DNA of 64,000 bases, taken from NCBI RefSeq assembly GCF_023078275.1, contig NC_062990.1:5719549-5783548 (forward strand), written 5' to 3'. The notes under the pieces are model-generated. The model was not told the origin of the DNA. It ran no database searches and worked only from the letters and a program-made list of their open reading frames with translations. The translations under genes and the position numbers were made by a program. Each line of letters starts with the position of its first letter. Position 1 is the stretch's first letter. Positions 32,335-43,190 of this stretch are shown here, in pieces. The stretch is from Leguminivora glycinivorella. Taxonomy: Eukaryota; Arthropoda; Insecta; Lepidoptera; Tortricidae.

Positions 32335-32749
32335 CCGTCACCACACATGCACCCGTCACCACACAGGCAAAAAAATAAAATTTAACATTTTATATACCTT
32401 CAACCAGTTGCTTTTATGTACAATTGTATATTTTTCAAATGTCAAGTTCAACTAACCCCAGACTACTTTATTTAGGAACAGCGACATAAAAAAAAAAGTT
32501 CGACGTACATATTCACGTTGCGCCCAAAACATTTCGAGATATCGTGTCGTACTCGTGTCGTGTTCTTAAATAAAACTCGCTTATCGCTAACCACCCACGC
32601 GGGACGATTGTCTTACTACTTACTTGGAGAGATAAACACCGCAAGGACTATAACACATATCCCTTTCGCCGGGCCCCGTAATTTGGTAACGCAGATTCTT
32701 ATCTTCTTATGAGCGCCTGGTACCCTCAGAAGACCTCGGGTACAAGTTT

Positions 32750-32947
32750 TTTAAACGACGGGAAGTTTGACGTGTCTGTCTATCTGTTGGTCTGTTTGTC
32801 TATGTGTGTCTGTCTGTGGCATCGTAGCTCCCGAAAGGATGAACCGATTTAGATTTCGTTTTTTTTTATCTGAAAGCTGAGTTAGTCGGGAGTGTTCTTA
32901 GTCATGTTTCCTGAAAATCGGTCCACTATGTCGCGGTCGGGCGTTTT
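32750..32947 (+). mobile_element. AACCCCCGAC-family microsatellite element, copy 4 (5' damaged)
   Basis: GACGGGAAGTTTGACGTG, a short GTCT tract, CCCGAAAGGATGAACCG and CATGTTTCCTGAAAATCGG. The left CCCCC block is lost. Confidence 0.75.
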
Positions 32948-33028
32948 TTTTTTTCAAAATTTTAATTTTGTGGTTAGATTATTGTAAATTATTCTGAACT
33001 TTTCCAAAGAACTTGCAATAAAGTGTTT

Positions 33029-33048
33029 ACTACTACTACTACTACTAC
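33029..33048. repeat. (CTA)n microsatellite
   Basis: Six CTA units following an AATAAAG signal. It may be the tail of a retroposon. Confidence 0.6.
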
Positions 33049-33120
33049 AACTTTAGAGCTTAAACAAAAAGTTATTATTGGTCGGAAGTCGCTCATGCAA
33101 GATCTGAATTTTGACAATAA

Positions 33121-33240
33121 TTGCATCAACCACATTTGACAGACACATCATCGTCACGCAGCAGACGTCTATGGAACTTCCCATACAATAAAATTTAACG
33201 AACGCTTTAACGGTGACAGAAGGTTTGATGCAACAGGCCC
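33121..33240. mobile_element. MITE-like repeat, copy 2
   Basis: Matches 927-1053 (CCACATTTGACAGACACATC, GCAGCAGACGTCTATGG) and ends TGCAACAGGCCC. Confidence 0.6.
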
Positions 33241-33330
33241 GACACATTCGTAAAACTAGCGCCTTCGCCAAATCTTGAGATTAGTTGTCACAATGGACCC
33301 CAGGCTCCCATGAGACGTGGCGATGACTGT
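33241..33330 (+). mobile_element. SINE family A 3' fragment
   Basis: CGTAAAACTAGCGCC, GAGATTAGTTGTCACAATGG and CCCAGGCTCCCATGAG match the end of 1790-2115. Confidence 0.7.
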
Positions 33331-33531
33331 CGGGTGGCAATTACCACTGTAGTGAAACGGGGCCACGAGTGAACAGACAGTGACCTCCTTACGTAGCGTT
33401 CACTACCTATTGAATTCTCACTATTGGTTCGTAGCCGCGCTACACCGTAGCAAATCGTAGCCCGTAGCAGGTATGGAACTACATCTACAAGTATGGAACC
33501 CGTACAGAGGTCAATAATGTTGTACAATTGT

Positions 33532-33571
33532 AACCCCCCACACAAAACGAAGGGGTGTTATAAGTTTGACG

Positions 33572-33602
<31 letters not shown>

Positions 33603-33745
33603 GTGTGTCTATCTGTGGCATCGTAGCTCCCGAACGGATGTGCCGATTTAGATTTGTTTTTTTTTGTTCGAAAGCTGATGAGTTAGTCGGGAATGTTCTT
33701 AGCCATGTTTCATGACATGAAAATCGGTCAACGATGTCGGGGGTT
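33532..33745 (+). mobile_element. AACCCCCGAC-family microsatellite element, copy 5
   Basis: AACCCCCCACACAAAACGAA start, GTCT tract, CCCGAACGGATGTGCCG and GTCGGGGGTT end. Confidence 0.78.
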
Positions 33746-33809
33746 TTTTCATTATTTTAATTTTGTGGGTAGGTTATGACATGGAAATGAAGTCATTTAG
33801 TTATTATTC

Positions 33810-33945
33810 GTTTTTTTTTATGGGATAGGAGGCAAACGAACAGATAGGTCGCCTGATGGTAAGCGATCACTGCCGCCCACGGACACCCGAAACACCAGAG
33901 GTGTTGGAGGTGCGTTGCCGGCCTTTAAGATGGGGGGGAGGGTGT
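33810..33945 (-). mobile_element. Retroposon 3' end, family D
   Basis: TATGGGATAGGAGGCAAACG, GGTCGCCTGATGGTAAGCG and TTGCCGGCCTTTAAGATGGG. The right side is truncated. Confidence 0.65.
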
Positions 33946-34002
33946 ACGCTCGTGCGCGCATTTCGATAGTTATACTTAAGGTTTCTCGCATTTTTGCGAC
34001 GG

Positions 34003-34235
34003 CTCATGATACTAGTTTTTACAAAAGCGACTGCCATCGGACCTTCCAACAGAGGGTAAACCTAAGCGTAGGATTTTGGGATTGGGCCGGGATCGATTTG
34101 ACGAAAAGCGACTGACAAATACCTGTCAAATAATATTCAGTTTTGGACAATGTGATTGTATGAGCCGGGGGTTGAACGTTGAACCCACGACCTATTAAGA
34201 TGGACAGTAACACGCTTGCCTACTGCTAGCCCCTC
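34003..34235 (-). mobile_element. tRNA-derived SINE related to family A
   Basis: ACAAAAGCGACTGCCATCGG, CGAAAAGCGACTGACAAAT and GAGCCGGGGGTTGAACG (degraded B box) on the reverse strand. The head is CACGCTTGCCTACTGCTAGC. Confidence 0.65.
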
Positions 34236-34742
34236 ACCGCTCATTGTGCAGCGTCCAATTAGCTTGTAAAAATATAAATACAATCAAATACATCGAAACT
34301 AACCAACCGATGATATTTTTGCCATATCTACAAATAAATAAAACTTGTCACAAACTCCGTCGACTGTAACGTAATTGTCCCAGTTCCAATTTAACTAAAA
34401 CGGTCCGAGCAAACACGGTGAAACTAAATGGCAGTAATATTCGACATTTTGCAAAATTAGCCTAAACCGCAGTTACAGCCGTACTGTGAGATCTCCGTCA
34501 CTAGATCTAGCGATTAACAGTCCAATTGGAAGTTGCCCTGATGTCATTAGGATATCTGAACAATCTGAAGTATATCAGTTAGATGTCAAACATTATTTTC
34601 GCTTGCGCTTGTCCGTAGCTGTATTGGTGCGGGCGAATTTTGACGAATGAGATATCGTTCTGATGTCATTATACGTTTGAATTGTCTGTTATTAGGTGAC
34701 AGGTAACTCGCCAATGGACAATTTATTCCTACATCTTATGGG
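34236..34742. other. Unassigned stretch
   Basis: Nothing was recognised. Confidence 0.35.
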
Positions 34743-34830
34743 CGAACTCATTCCATCGTAGGCCACGTCTTTGTCTTTGGATAGTCTGTAGCCAAGAGTA
34801 AGCCCGTTTATAATAATATAAAAAAAACAT
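34743..34830 (+). mobile_element. LINE 3' terminus
   Basis: CGAACTCATTCCATCGTAGG, TAGTCTGTAGCCAAGAGTAA and an AATAATATAAAAAAAA tail. Same family and stop region as 3402-3450. Confidence 0.6.
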
Positions 34831-35199
34831 GTTTTAAATCTTAAGGTGGCGACTTATTTGTAGCGATCACACCAAGCGTGTTACAACATTACAGCTATAC
34901 GGCGAACGCTCGCCTCGAGCACTTTGCACACTTGCGCTCTATTTTTTTTTTTAGTTTAGAGACGCGCACTCACGATTATTAGAGAATCTGTACCCGTAGC
35001 CAACTGTTTATTTTCTTTACAGTTGATTATTCACTTCAGAATGTGTAATCTGTAGGAAGTAGTCTGCGCCACCGAAACTAACCGAGTAACACGCATTAGG
35101 CCGACTGACTGAGATTCGAATCCGTGTTATTTTACACTAATGGCTGCTCCGCAGTCGAATCATGTTCGCTGTGGTTTCTACATTTGTTTTTTTTTATCT
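34831..35199. other. Unassigned stretch
   Basis: Nothing was recognised. Confidence 0.35.
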
Positions 35200-35318
35200 T
35201 TATTTAAAGTCACACACAGGTCAAACACGATTAATCAACATTATTTTACTTTTTTTCCAAAGTTTCGGCCAGGCCGTGGTCGCGGAAGACTGACCTGTGT
35301 GTGATTTTAAATATGTGT
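35200..35318. mobile_element. Small TIR repeat
   Basis: TTTAAAGTCACACACAGGTC is inverted at 35295-35313. The interior TTTCGGCCAGGCCGTGGTCG has a half-length relative at 39510-39610. Confidence 0.6.
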
Positions 35319-35439
35319 ACTAAACGCGAGAAATTGTTGTTGTTGTTGTTGTTTTTGAAGTGTTTTATTATCTTTGCACAAAAAAAACATTATTGGCACA
35401 CGCGTTGTTTAGCAATCCTTAATTCAAACAATCCTTATA

Positions 35440-35515
35440 AATGTAACAACCGGAATTCGTAACCATGCCCCTCGGTTTTATTGCTGGAGTACCCACTAGG
35501 CCAGACCGGTCACCT
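35440..35515 (-). mobile_element. Degenerate SINE family B head
   Basis: Minus strand GACCGGTCTGGCCTAGTGGG and a decayed B box region. Confidence 0.5.
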
Positions 35516-35559
35516 TTCAAATATCATACAGCAGACAATTTAAGAGCGGTGTCTTAGTA

Positions 35560-35828
35560 GCCGGTTGGTGTAGTGGAAAAGAAAGGATGTTAGCAGCGTA
35601 AGCTAAAGACTCTGGTTCGATTCCGGCTCGGCCGCCGGTGTACAGTCAAGTGCAAAATATCTATCGAAAAAATCGTCACATAAATATGGTACTACGCTCT
35701 TATTACATCGGACTAGGATGCTATGGGACATATTTTTGAGTAAGATGTGTTTGTCTACAGCTACACCTATATTTTTACACTTGACTGTACTTGATTACTT
35801 TTTCTATAATGTATTATATCTATTTTAT
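35560..35828 (+). mobile_element. tRNA-derived SINE, family E, split by a MITE
   Basis: Head GCCGGTTGGTGTAGTGG, GCAGCGTAAGCTAAAGACTC and B box GGTTCGATTCCGGCTCGG. After the MITE (35643-35787) the tail TTTTTCTATAATGTATTATA resumes. A relative with a cleaner sequence is at 53124-53760. Confidence 0.72.
35643..35787. mobile_element. TA-flanked mariner-like MITE, copy 2
   Basis: CAGTCAAGTGCAAAATAT and ATATTTTTACACTTGACTG ends with TA on both sides (35641-35642, 35788-35789). About 85-90 percent similar to 6580-6722. Confidence 0.8.
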
Positions 35829-35832
35829 AATC

Positions 35833-36046
35833 TACTAGTTTTTGCCCGCGGCTTCGCTCGCGTTAGTTAGAGACAAAAAGTAGCCTACAACAATCATTAG
35901 GCTGGCACAGACAATACATCACAACTTTACATCCCTTCAAGTATCTCCATTTAAAAAATCACGACAATTCGTCGCTCCGTTTTGCCGTGAAAGACGGACA
36001 ATCAAACATACACACACACTTTCCCATTTATAATATTAGTATGGAT
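35833..36046 (-). mobile_element. Helitron-like element
   Basis: CTAGTTTTTGCCCGCGGCTT at the left and ATAATATTAGTATGGAT at the right. It is longer than its relatives by about 30 bp near 35890-35920. A 27-bp relic of the same 3' end, opposite orientation, lies at 36369-36395. Confidence 0.75.
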
Positions 36047-37584
36047 AGCTTTGATGTCAGTTTACGTATGACTAATTATCTTTGTCATCGCAATTAACGA
36101 GCCAAATAATATCTTAATTAAATTGCAAAATACCAATGGACGAAAATAAATCGTGGAACGTTTCCAACAGTTTAAATTAACCTATGATTGTTATGATTTT
36201 GGCCACTCAGCGATGAATAATAAATTACCTATTCAATCGACGAGCAAATTGTCCTCAATGCAAACCGAAATATTCATTATTATTGTAAATTGGTCTCTTT
36301 ACTCTCTTTATTATACCTATTTATGAAATGCGGCATAATAAAATCTGCGGCACAAATATGGGCAAAAGTGCGTGCGAAGCCGCGGGCAATAGCTAGTAAA
36401 ATTATATATTTTCTTTACTTTAAGTATCACACACATAAACGCCGCCTGTATTTGTTTACAGTGACAGGTTGCACGTCGACCCCATATCCCACAATAGCCG
36501 AATTCGACGCCCGTGAGGTTCTTATCCGTCACTACACGGGACAACCAGTACATATGTATTTTAAAACAAGGTCCTCCACCGCGTTATGTTCCTGATAAAC
36601 TTGAAAACTATTTAACGGATTTCAACACAGTTAAGGTAGTACTTTTGTGTAAATCGTCGAGTTAGTTTTGGAATAAACTAGCGATAATAAACACGACTCC
36701 ATATAATGAGATTATGTAAAGCATTACCGCGGTATTACGTTTGTAAATAGCAATCAGCCTAACTGGCCACAAAATACACGCAATTATCAAAACCGTTACA
36801 ATAAAATAAAAACATAATCCGACAAATTTACACATGCGGTTGATAAACTCATCACCACCTATGTCGTTGTGACATTTGTGTCACTCCTAACTGCATTATT
36901 AATTTGGTATTCGCCCGAATGAAGTTTTACCACAAGCATTCTACTCGTAGCTCTTAAGTTGAAAATAGCTGAAGTAAACTTTAAACGAATGGCTTCGGGT
37001 AGGATTTCGGATGGTTTAAAAGGGTTAGAAGTGGGTTATAGTTGAGATTCTTGAGTGAATAATGCGTGAGGTGGCTTGATTGCATTAGCTTTTTGGTTAG
37101 TAAGTCATAAGAGGATATTCGTAAGTACGTATAGTTATATAGTATGAGTATTGTTAACAGGGCTCAATATATGTCCCGTTTCGAAGGAATTTAAATTATG
37201 TAACACGAAAAAAAAAAATGTTTAATTTCGTTAGGTTTTTGTAACAAAATAAATAGAACTTAACTCGTTATATTCATTAAAAGTTTAACATCTTGTTCGA
37301 TAGACATCACGAGCAAAATTCCACTCTTTACAGAGTTCTATCGTGCTTATAATTTCAATAAGTAAAAAAATGTCACTGGAAAAATTGCCTTAAATACTTT
37401 GGTAAAGACTGAGAGAAATTAGTATAATGTGGTCTCTACAAAGCTGTAGTTTCAGTTTCCTTACATTGGTTGTAGTCCTACCCATTCTATAATCCCAAGG
37501 ACCGTCTGATAGCATACTCACTGTACCTAAATGTATGTCACATATAAATAACAAAACTACCGTAAGACAACTGACATATTAAAC
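36047..37584. other. Mostly unassigned, AT-rich
   Basis: Contains a Helitron 3' relic (36369-36395) and a fragment of retroposon family C (36450-36545: CAGTGACAGGTTGCACG, CCATATCCCACAATAG). No genes were recognised. Confidence 0.4.
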
Positions 37585-37742
37585 GTACAAACCGGGTCAC
37601 TCACGTGTAAAAAGTCGAAAAACGCTCGACATGTTTCGCTGCGTAACGAGGAGCATTTTCTTTGAGCTCGCGCGATGCTGATGTTATCCCGACGCAGACA
37701 TGTCAAGCGTTTTGGACTTTTTACACGTAAGTGCCCCGGTTT
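37585..37742. mobile_element. TIR MITE, about 155 bp
   Basis: AAACCGGGTCACTCACGTGT is inverted against ACACGTAAGTGCCCCGGTTT. Subterminal AAAAAGTCGAAAAACGCTCG pairs with CAAGCGTTTTGGACTTTTT. Confidence 0.8.
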
Positions 37743-39509
37743 AAAATATGTTTTATATCACATATAAATATATAAAATAGTAAATAGTTATGTCTAAGGA
37801 AAAACTTCGCCTCCTTATGTGTGTTCTATCGCCAGTACAATGAGTTGTGTTTGACATGATGCCAACGTCCACTTTTCATCATCGCAGCGCCATCGCCATC
37901 GACAGGGCGCTCATCCACACACCTTGCAACCTTGCAATTTCCGATGAACTACCATATGGGGTTCTTCAAAAAAAGGAGTGTACAAGTTTCTAACGGGTGG
38001 GTAACGCGCATGTGAAACCCCTTGAGTTGCAGGCGACCATAGGTTCCGGTGACCGCTTTCCATCAGGCGGACCGTATACCTGTTTGCCATCGACGTGGTA
38101 TAAAAAAAATACGAGTCTTAATCAGTTATAAACTGAAATAGATACCATACACTAAACTGTATATAGTGTATATATATATACTTTTATTCGGCTGTTATTA
38201 TAAAACCAAATTAAACATTTGCATTCGGCCGGTATTTAAAGCAAGCTTTTCTTCCAGAGTGCTGAACAAATATAACGAAAGTTCCATTTTCCTTCAAAAC
38301 AAAAGCGAAACAGATCCATTTAAAATACCGGAGGAGACCGCTTCCGGATTCGCGTCATAAGGGGTGTTGTTCCGATCGCTAGTCAAGTAAAAGCTAGTCG
38401 TTCGCTAGATATCTCCTGTCTTCTGCCACATACTCGACGAGCGGCATGGGAAGTAGCGAGGGAAGTAGGCAGAGGCATAGTGTGGCTGCGCTATTCGTCA
38501 TGACGCTCGTCATGATTAGATTAGATTAGGCGCGAGTCCAAAGGCCGGCAACAACCTAATTCGATTTATCGCGCGTGTAGGGCAGTGTATGGCCGGTGAG
38601 GACAACATCGCGGCAGCGCGAGTAGCATAGTGTGGCCGAGGTAATTATAAGTTATGTTATAGGTTTTTGCGGGCTTGGTATCCCGACGTCATAATATTGC
38701 GCCTATTCTGCGTGATGGGTTGCCGGATCAGAGCGTCGGCGTTTAGTCAACGCTATGAAAAATAGCGTCAAAACATTGCTTTAAGTATCAGCCATAGATT
38801 TGACTAGAACCATCTTCTAGAGTCCAACTTATGGCAACCGCAAGCCAACCGGAACGTCAGCTTCAATTTCCATACGAGTTGCAGTGATTGCAATCAGTCT
38901 GTATCGGCCCTTAGGTACTCTTAGATTTTTACTTTTGCGGTGACTTCTTTATTAGAAGGTAGCTATTTTGGGGACTGAGCAATCGTAAAACTTTGACTAA
39001 CTGGCTTAGTAATGTAAGGATTAAATGAAGAACACTCGAAATGCAGGTTTACATTGTACCTAATATAATTTATGTTTATGAATTCATGAGTTGATATCAC
39101 GTTAAACTGGTTAGTTCAGGAACACAATGTGCCTGCGTGCAACCAATGGTAACACACAGGAAGCACAGAAAGAATCGCCAAGATACCCCCCGTCGTAATG
39201 ACCCCACTGGCCCCGCGTACCGGACCCCACTGACCCCGGCCGGGGGTCAAGAGCGAATCACGTCGTTGCTCGTTATGGGGCTCATTAGATTTGCTCCGTT
39301 TGCTTTGTTTTGGCCATTGTTTTGAATTTTTGAGGGCGAATTGTTGGGGGATGTCTTTGTGCGTTTGGTCATTGCTAAGGGAGGAGCATTAAAATTCACT
39401 TGATAGGAAAATTCTGGGTGGAAATCATATCGTGTAGTGGAAGCTTGCTGGGCCCATAACTTAATAAAACACGGTTTGCAATATAACATTATGAGTTCTC
39501 GCACTTTGT
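37743..39509. other. Mostly unassigned
   Basis: Retroposon fragment at 37985-38105 (GGTTCCGGTGACCGCTTTCC, ATCAGGCGGACCGTATACC). A GC-richer block at 38380-38650 contains AGATTAGATTAG. Short ORFs lack motifs. Confidence 0.35.
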
Positions 39510-39744
39510 ACACATATTGAAAGTCACATACAGGTCGAACGCGTTTAATTGACATTATTTTACCTTTTTTTCCTAACGTTTCGGCCACGTTGCATTGGCC
39601 GACGGCTAACTTTAAATATTAATAAAACACAGTAAATATTCGCAACAAGCATAGATGGCGCTAGTAGCCGGTCAATCATAATTTACGTTTTGATACTAAA
39701 TGTATACCAATATACGAGTATAATGAATGTCATGATTTTTTTCC

Positions 39745-39797
39745 TTTGAAATCCTTCCTATATTCGATATCAGATCGGATAATGTGAAAACGCACTA
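39745..39797. mobile_element. Palindromic MITE fragment, copy 2
   Basis: CCTTTGAAATCCTTCC and CGGATAATGTGAAAACGCACT are shared with 9236-9325. Confidence 0.5.
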
Positions 39798-40020
39798 GAG
39801 CAAACGCAATTTTAAATTCAGTAGTTTCGATCTAAAATAAAACATTCATTTTCGATAGTAAACTCATTCAATCATTTCGCGTCGCATCGTTGCCCATCCG
39901 CGAACGGAGAAAGTGAACTATCTTGTAATACATAATTACTGTCGGCGTCAATGTACGGTTAAATAATGCAGAAATAAACATGGGTGTCACGTATATACTA
40001 TGTAGGTACTAACATTTTTT
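39798..40020. other. Unassigned stretch
   Basis: Nothing was recognised. Confidence 0.3.
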
Positions 40021-40210
40021 TTAAATGATAATTCTTTATTTACATGAACATATTTACATAATTATATAAGAAACTAAGACTAAACTTAAAAGCTAGCTAA
40101 TGTCTAAAATAGGCCCTTGAGGCATTATACCAATGACACTGACGACATTTCCTCGCTGTATAGCAATGCTGATACGTTGTGCCAGGAATTCGCCAGCTCT
40201 TCGGTCAATA
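40021..40210 (-). pseudogene. LINE ORF2 extreme C-terminus with 3' UTR, degenerate
   Basis: The minus-strand nucleotide blocks GCCAGGAATTCCTGGCAC-like to GATACGTTGTGCC correspond in position to the QRISIAIQRGNAAS-type end seen better at 41733-42056. The 3' UTR ends in an AAATAAAGAATTATC-type tail at about 40021-40045. Confidence 0.5.
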
Positions 40211-40349
40211 TACTATCATTATATCGATACATTAGAGGGAAAAGTTTATCCAACTGTGTGATACGCGTACATGGATAAAACCAGTGAAATAAGTACATAT
40301 GTATATAAATCTTCATCTAAGCGTTCCAAATCAACATCAATCAAGAACA

Positions 40350-40395
40350 ACTAGTTTGTGGCCAAGAGTAAGCCTAATATAATAAAAAAAAGCAT
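40350..40395 (+). mobile_element. LINE 3' terminus scrap
   Basis: TAGTTTGTGGCCAAGAGTAA then AATATAATAAAAAAAA, as at 34743-34830. Confidence 0.5.
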
Positions 40396-40545
40396 ACAAA
40401 CGGGTGACTAACCTGAAGTCCTTACTTTTACTACTATATTGGAAAAAAAAATAAGAGAGGAGGCCTTCGAGTTAAGTATTCCAGATAATTACTGTGTTTG
40501 AAGAAATCTGTTGAAAATGTTATTTTACAATTTGTTACCTCATAG

Positions 40546-40975
40546 CATAGAGGAATAAGTAAGGGAAGAGTTGTAACTCCATACATCAGTAAATGCGAGT
40601 TATTTGTAGTGACATCTATCGTCATTCACTCGTCAATCACGCGCCAACTAGCGTAAATTATCAGTACTGCTACTTGTCAATAGACGTCACGACGAACAAA
40701 AAGTCTATTGCTCAACAATTTTTAGCTAATATTACAATAGTATTAATCAGTACTTTGCTTTCAATTACTTCAGCTTAAAATATAAGGTGTAAACTGTTTT
40801 AATATTACATTTTTGGCAGACGCAATAGTGTCGGCACCTAGTGTCGAGTAGCAGTACTGATAATTTACGCTAGTTGGCGCGTGATTGACGAGTGAATGAC
40901 GATACATGTCACTACAAATAACTCGCATTTACTGATGTATGGAGTTACAACTCTTCCCTTACTTATTCCTCTATG
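40546..40975. mobile_element. TIR element with about 135-bp arms
   Basis: CATAGAGGAATAAGTAAGGG is inverted at 40956-40975, and the similarity extends inward through AACTCGCATTTACTGATG and CGCGCCAACTAGCGTAAATT. CTCATAG flanks both ends (40539-40545, 40976-40982), a 7-bp target duplication. No coding sequence is visible. The superfamily is uncertain (7-8 bp duplications occur in hAT, P and others). Confidence 0.85.
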
Positions 40976-40982
40976 CTCATAG

Positions 40983-41732
40983 TTATGTCTAAATCCAAAT
41001 TGACGGCACGAAACGAATGACCATTTTCATCTCCGCACACCAGGGGGCCTTTGAATAAATTGGTAAATAAAGAAAATTGAGCCCGTACTAATGACAAGCA
41101 TTTTTCATTCGTCTTAATCTCGCAACTTTTGACCCTTGGCGGAGGCGATCCGTCTACATTATCAGCAGATCGTTGGCGAATGTGATTTGAGAATATTTCT
41201 GGTTTTATTAGGGACATTTGTCAGAGAAATTGCATTGTGAATCATTTTATGTTGTTTTTGCTATTAATGTTGAAAGTTGTCCTACTGAACAACGTTTACC
41301 CCATGCTTGCGTACACACTACACACAAAATTATTTTTAATTTATGTCTTAAAAGTCGATCGTCGGTGATTTTCTCTGGAACTGCTGTTTATTGATTTTAA
41401 TAAATGCCCATGCGGTGGTAACACACAATGTTTCATGAATAGGTGAGACGACTAAAAGACCTACCCTATTTTTTTGACATGATTTAAAATTTATTGTTTT
41501 GTAATTTCCGAAGGTAGGTTAGTTACATGTTGACATTTTATAACTTCAATTTTTAATCAAAAATAACACTAAATATTTTACAACCCATTATCCGCAACGC
41601 AGGCTTCGTCATGAGGTTACAGCCATAAATCAGCAACAGGCGTCGTCCTTACACACAAACAATAAAGCTATCCGCAACAGGCTTCGTCATTTACCCATAT
41701 GTGGGTTATTGCAACAACAACATACGCGCAAA
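40983..41732. other. Mostly unassigned
   Basis: 41580-41700 holds two imperfect copies of TATCCGCAAC/GGCTTCGTCAT, probably in the 3' UTR of the adjacent LINE. Confidence 0.4.
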
Positions 41733-42056
41733 CTAACTAGGACCCGCCCGAGTCGTACCGGGCCCAAAGGTTCCCATCACACTAGCAGCATTTCCACGCT
41801 GTATAGCCAATGAAATCCCCTGCACCAGATACGACCCGGAACGCGGATCGCAGCCCCTATCCCTAAGTCGGCGACCAAGTTCCCTAACAAAGGCTTTAGC
41901 CTCAGTTCCCTAGGGTCCCGCCGTCTCCACAGCAAGTGGCACAAATTTGTACATTGCTTCCAGGGCGCTGTACTTTGCGTGCTTGAGTCTAGCTGCAAAC
42001 TCTGCAGCTGACCCAGCAGACTTAATCTGTTTAAGTATCTTTTGCATGCCTGTTGG
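41733..42056 (-). pseudogene. Non-LTR retrotransposon ORF2 C-terminus, one stop
   Basis: Minus strand: SAGSAAEFAARLKHAKYSAL, EAMYKFVPLAVETAGP, stop, GTEAKAFVRELGRRLRDRG, then SYLVQGISLAIQRGNAASV and MGTFGPGTTRAGPS before the stop at 41733-41735. I recognise this as the conserved tail of a widespread invertebrate LINE ORF2. A single TAG (for an expected Trp) in an otherwise open frame makes it recently dead. Fragments of the same tail occur at 24335 and 40125. Confidence 0.8.
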
Positions 42057-42797
42057 TCGAATACACTGACACTTCCCTAGTTTTAAGACCTATTATGTAT
42101 TTACGTGTATTCTTGCAAAATAAAAAATTTGAAGTTTGAAAGAACGAACTTAGTCCGTTAGACGGTTAGATTATCAAAGAATTTTAGACACGTATTTTTT
42201 CTTTTTTCTCGTAAACGAAAAATGACGACGGTACAATGCGTTTAAGTTTCGCGTGACGTCACGCCTAGGTACAATTTTTACTTAGAAGTGACGTCACAAG
42301 CCCCCACTCCGGAACTTTGATGCTCTATATATTTGTATTTTTTCATTAATTAGAAAAAGCGAAAAATATGTGTTCAGTATTTTTGGACGATCTAACTGAC
42401 GGACTAAACAGAATGCCTTTTTTTATGTAGTCGTCATCCCTATTGCGTTCCGTACACAGTATAAAATATTGCAGGACAATGTCTGCGTATCGACGTCACT
42501 GTTACGAGCGCTCGTAATTCGAGACGCGCCTCAACGACATTACTATTTCTTACCATTCCATTAATGGGGTAATGAACATGTCAACGTATAAACGATGTCC
42601 AATTTGCACTCGAGACGAATGAAACTTACACTTTTGAGAAATTTACTACTACTTACTATACAATAAAGCCACTAGAATCACATACAATTCCATAATGTTT
42701 TGCTCAATTTAGATTCTATCAACTTTCAAATCCTCCTTACACCCTGACGAATGCTTTGCGTTGCCTATGTCCTATGACATCACTTTACATTCAATTG
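42057..42797. other. Unassigned stretch
   Basis: Nothing was recognised. Confidence 0.35.
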
Positions 42798-42805
42798 GTT
42801 AAAAG

Positions 42806-42973
42806 TAGTGATGTGCAAGTTGCGGAAACTTTCACGAAAAATAAAGGGATATTAAATTTATGAAATGGAAAGTTTCCACCCATACAATTGTCCATACAAA
42901 GTATGGAAAGTTTTCGAAGTTTTCCTATGTGAAAATTTCAGAATTTTGGAAACTTTCCGTTGGCACATCAGTA
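42806..42973. mobile_element. hAT-like MITE, copy 1
   Basis: Inverted ends TAGTGATGTGC and GCACATCAGTA. The 8-bp direct repeat GTTAAAAG flanks both sides (42798-42805, 42974-42981). The interior is built from GGAAAGTTTCC-type motifs. A relative is at 60553-60736. Confidence 0.85.
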
Positions 42974-43011
42974 GTTAAAAGTGTCTAAACAGCCACCGCC
43001 TGTGCGTCGAT

Positions 43012-43190
43012 GGGAAATAGCTCGTATTTCATCATTCGCTTGCCCTTATTCCAATTACTTGGGGTCGGCGCAGCATGTCTTTTTCTTCCATACCTCTCCA
43101 TCGGACGTCATCTCATCATTCACTTGAATTCGTTTCATACCATCTCTTACACGTTCGGCTTTCCTCTCCCGTTTGTGATGGGAAATAGTT
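43012..43190 (-). mobile_element. LINE-derived fragment
   Basis: ATTCGCTTGCCCTTATTCCA, TTGGGGTCGGCGCAGCATG and CATCTCATCATTCACTTG. Shorter relatives lie at 23505-23590 and 27537-27620. It probably derives from the antisense of a LINE coding region, but the frame is lost. Confidence 0.45.

Noticed and set aside
39247..39588. 113-codon minus-strand ORF
   Set aside because: No motif, and it crosses a repeat shared with 35200-35318.
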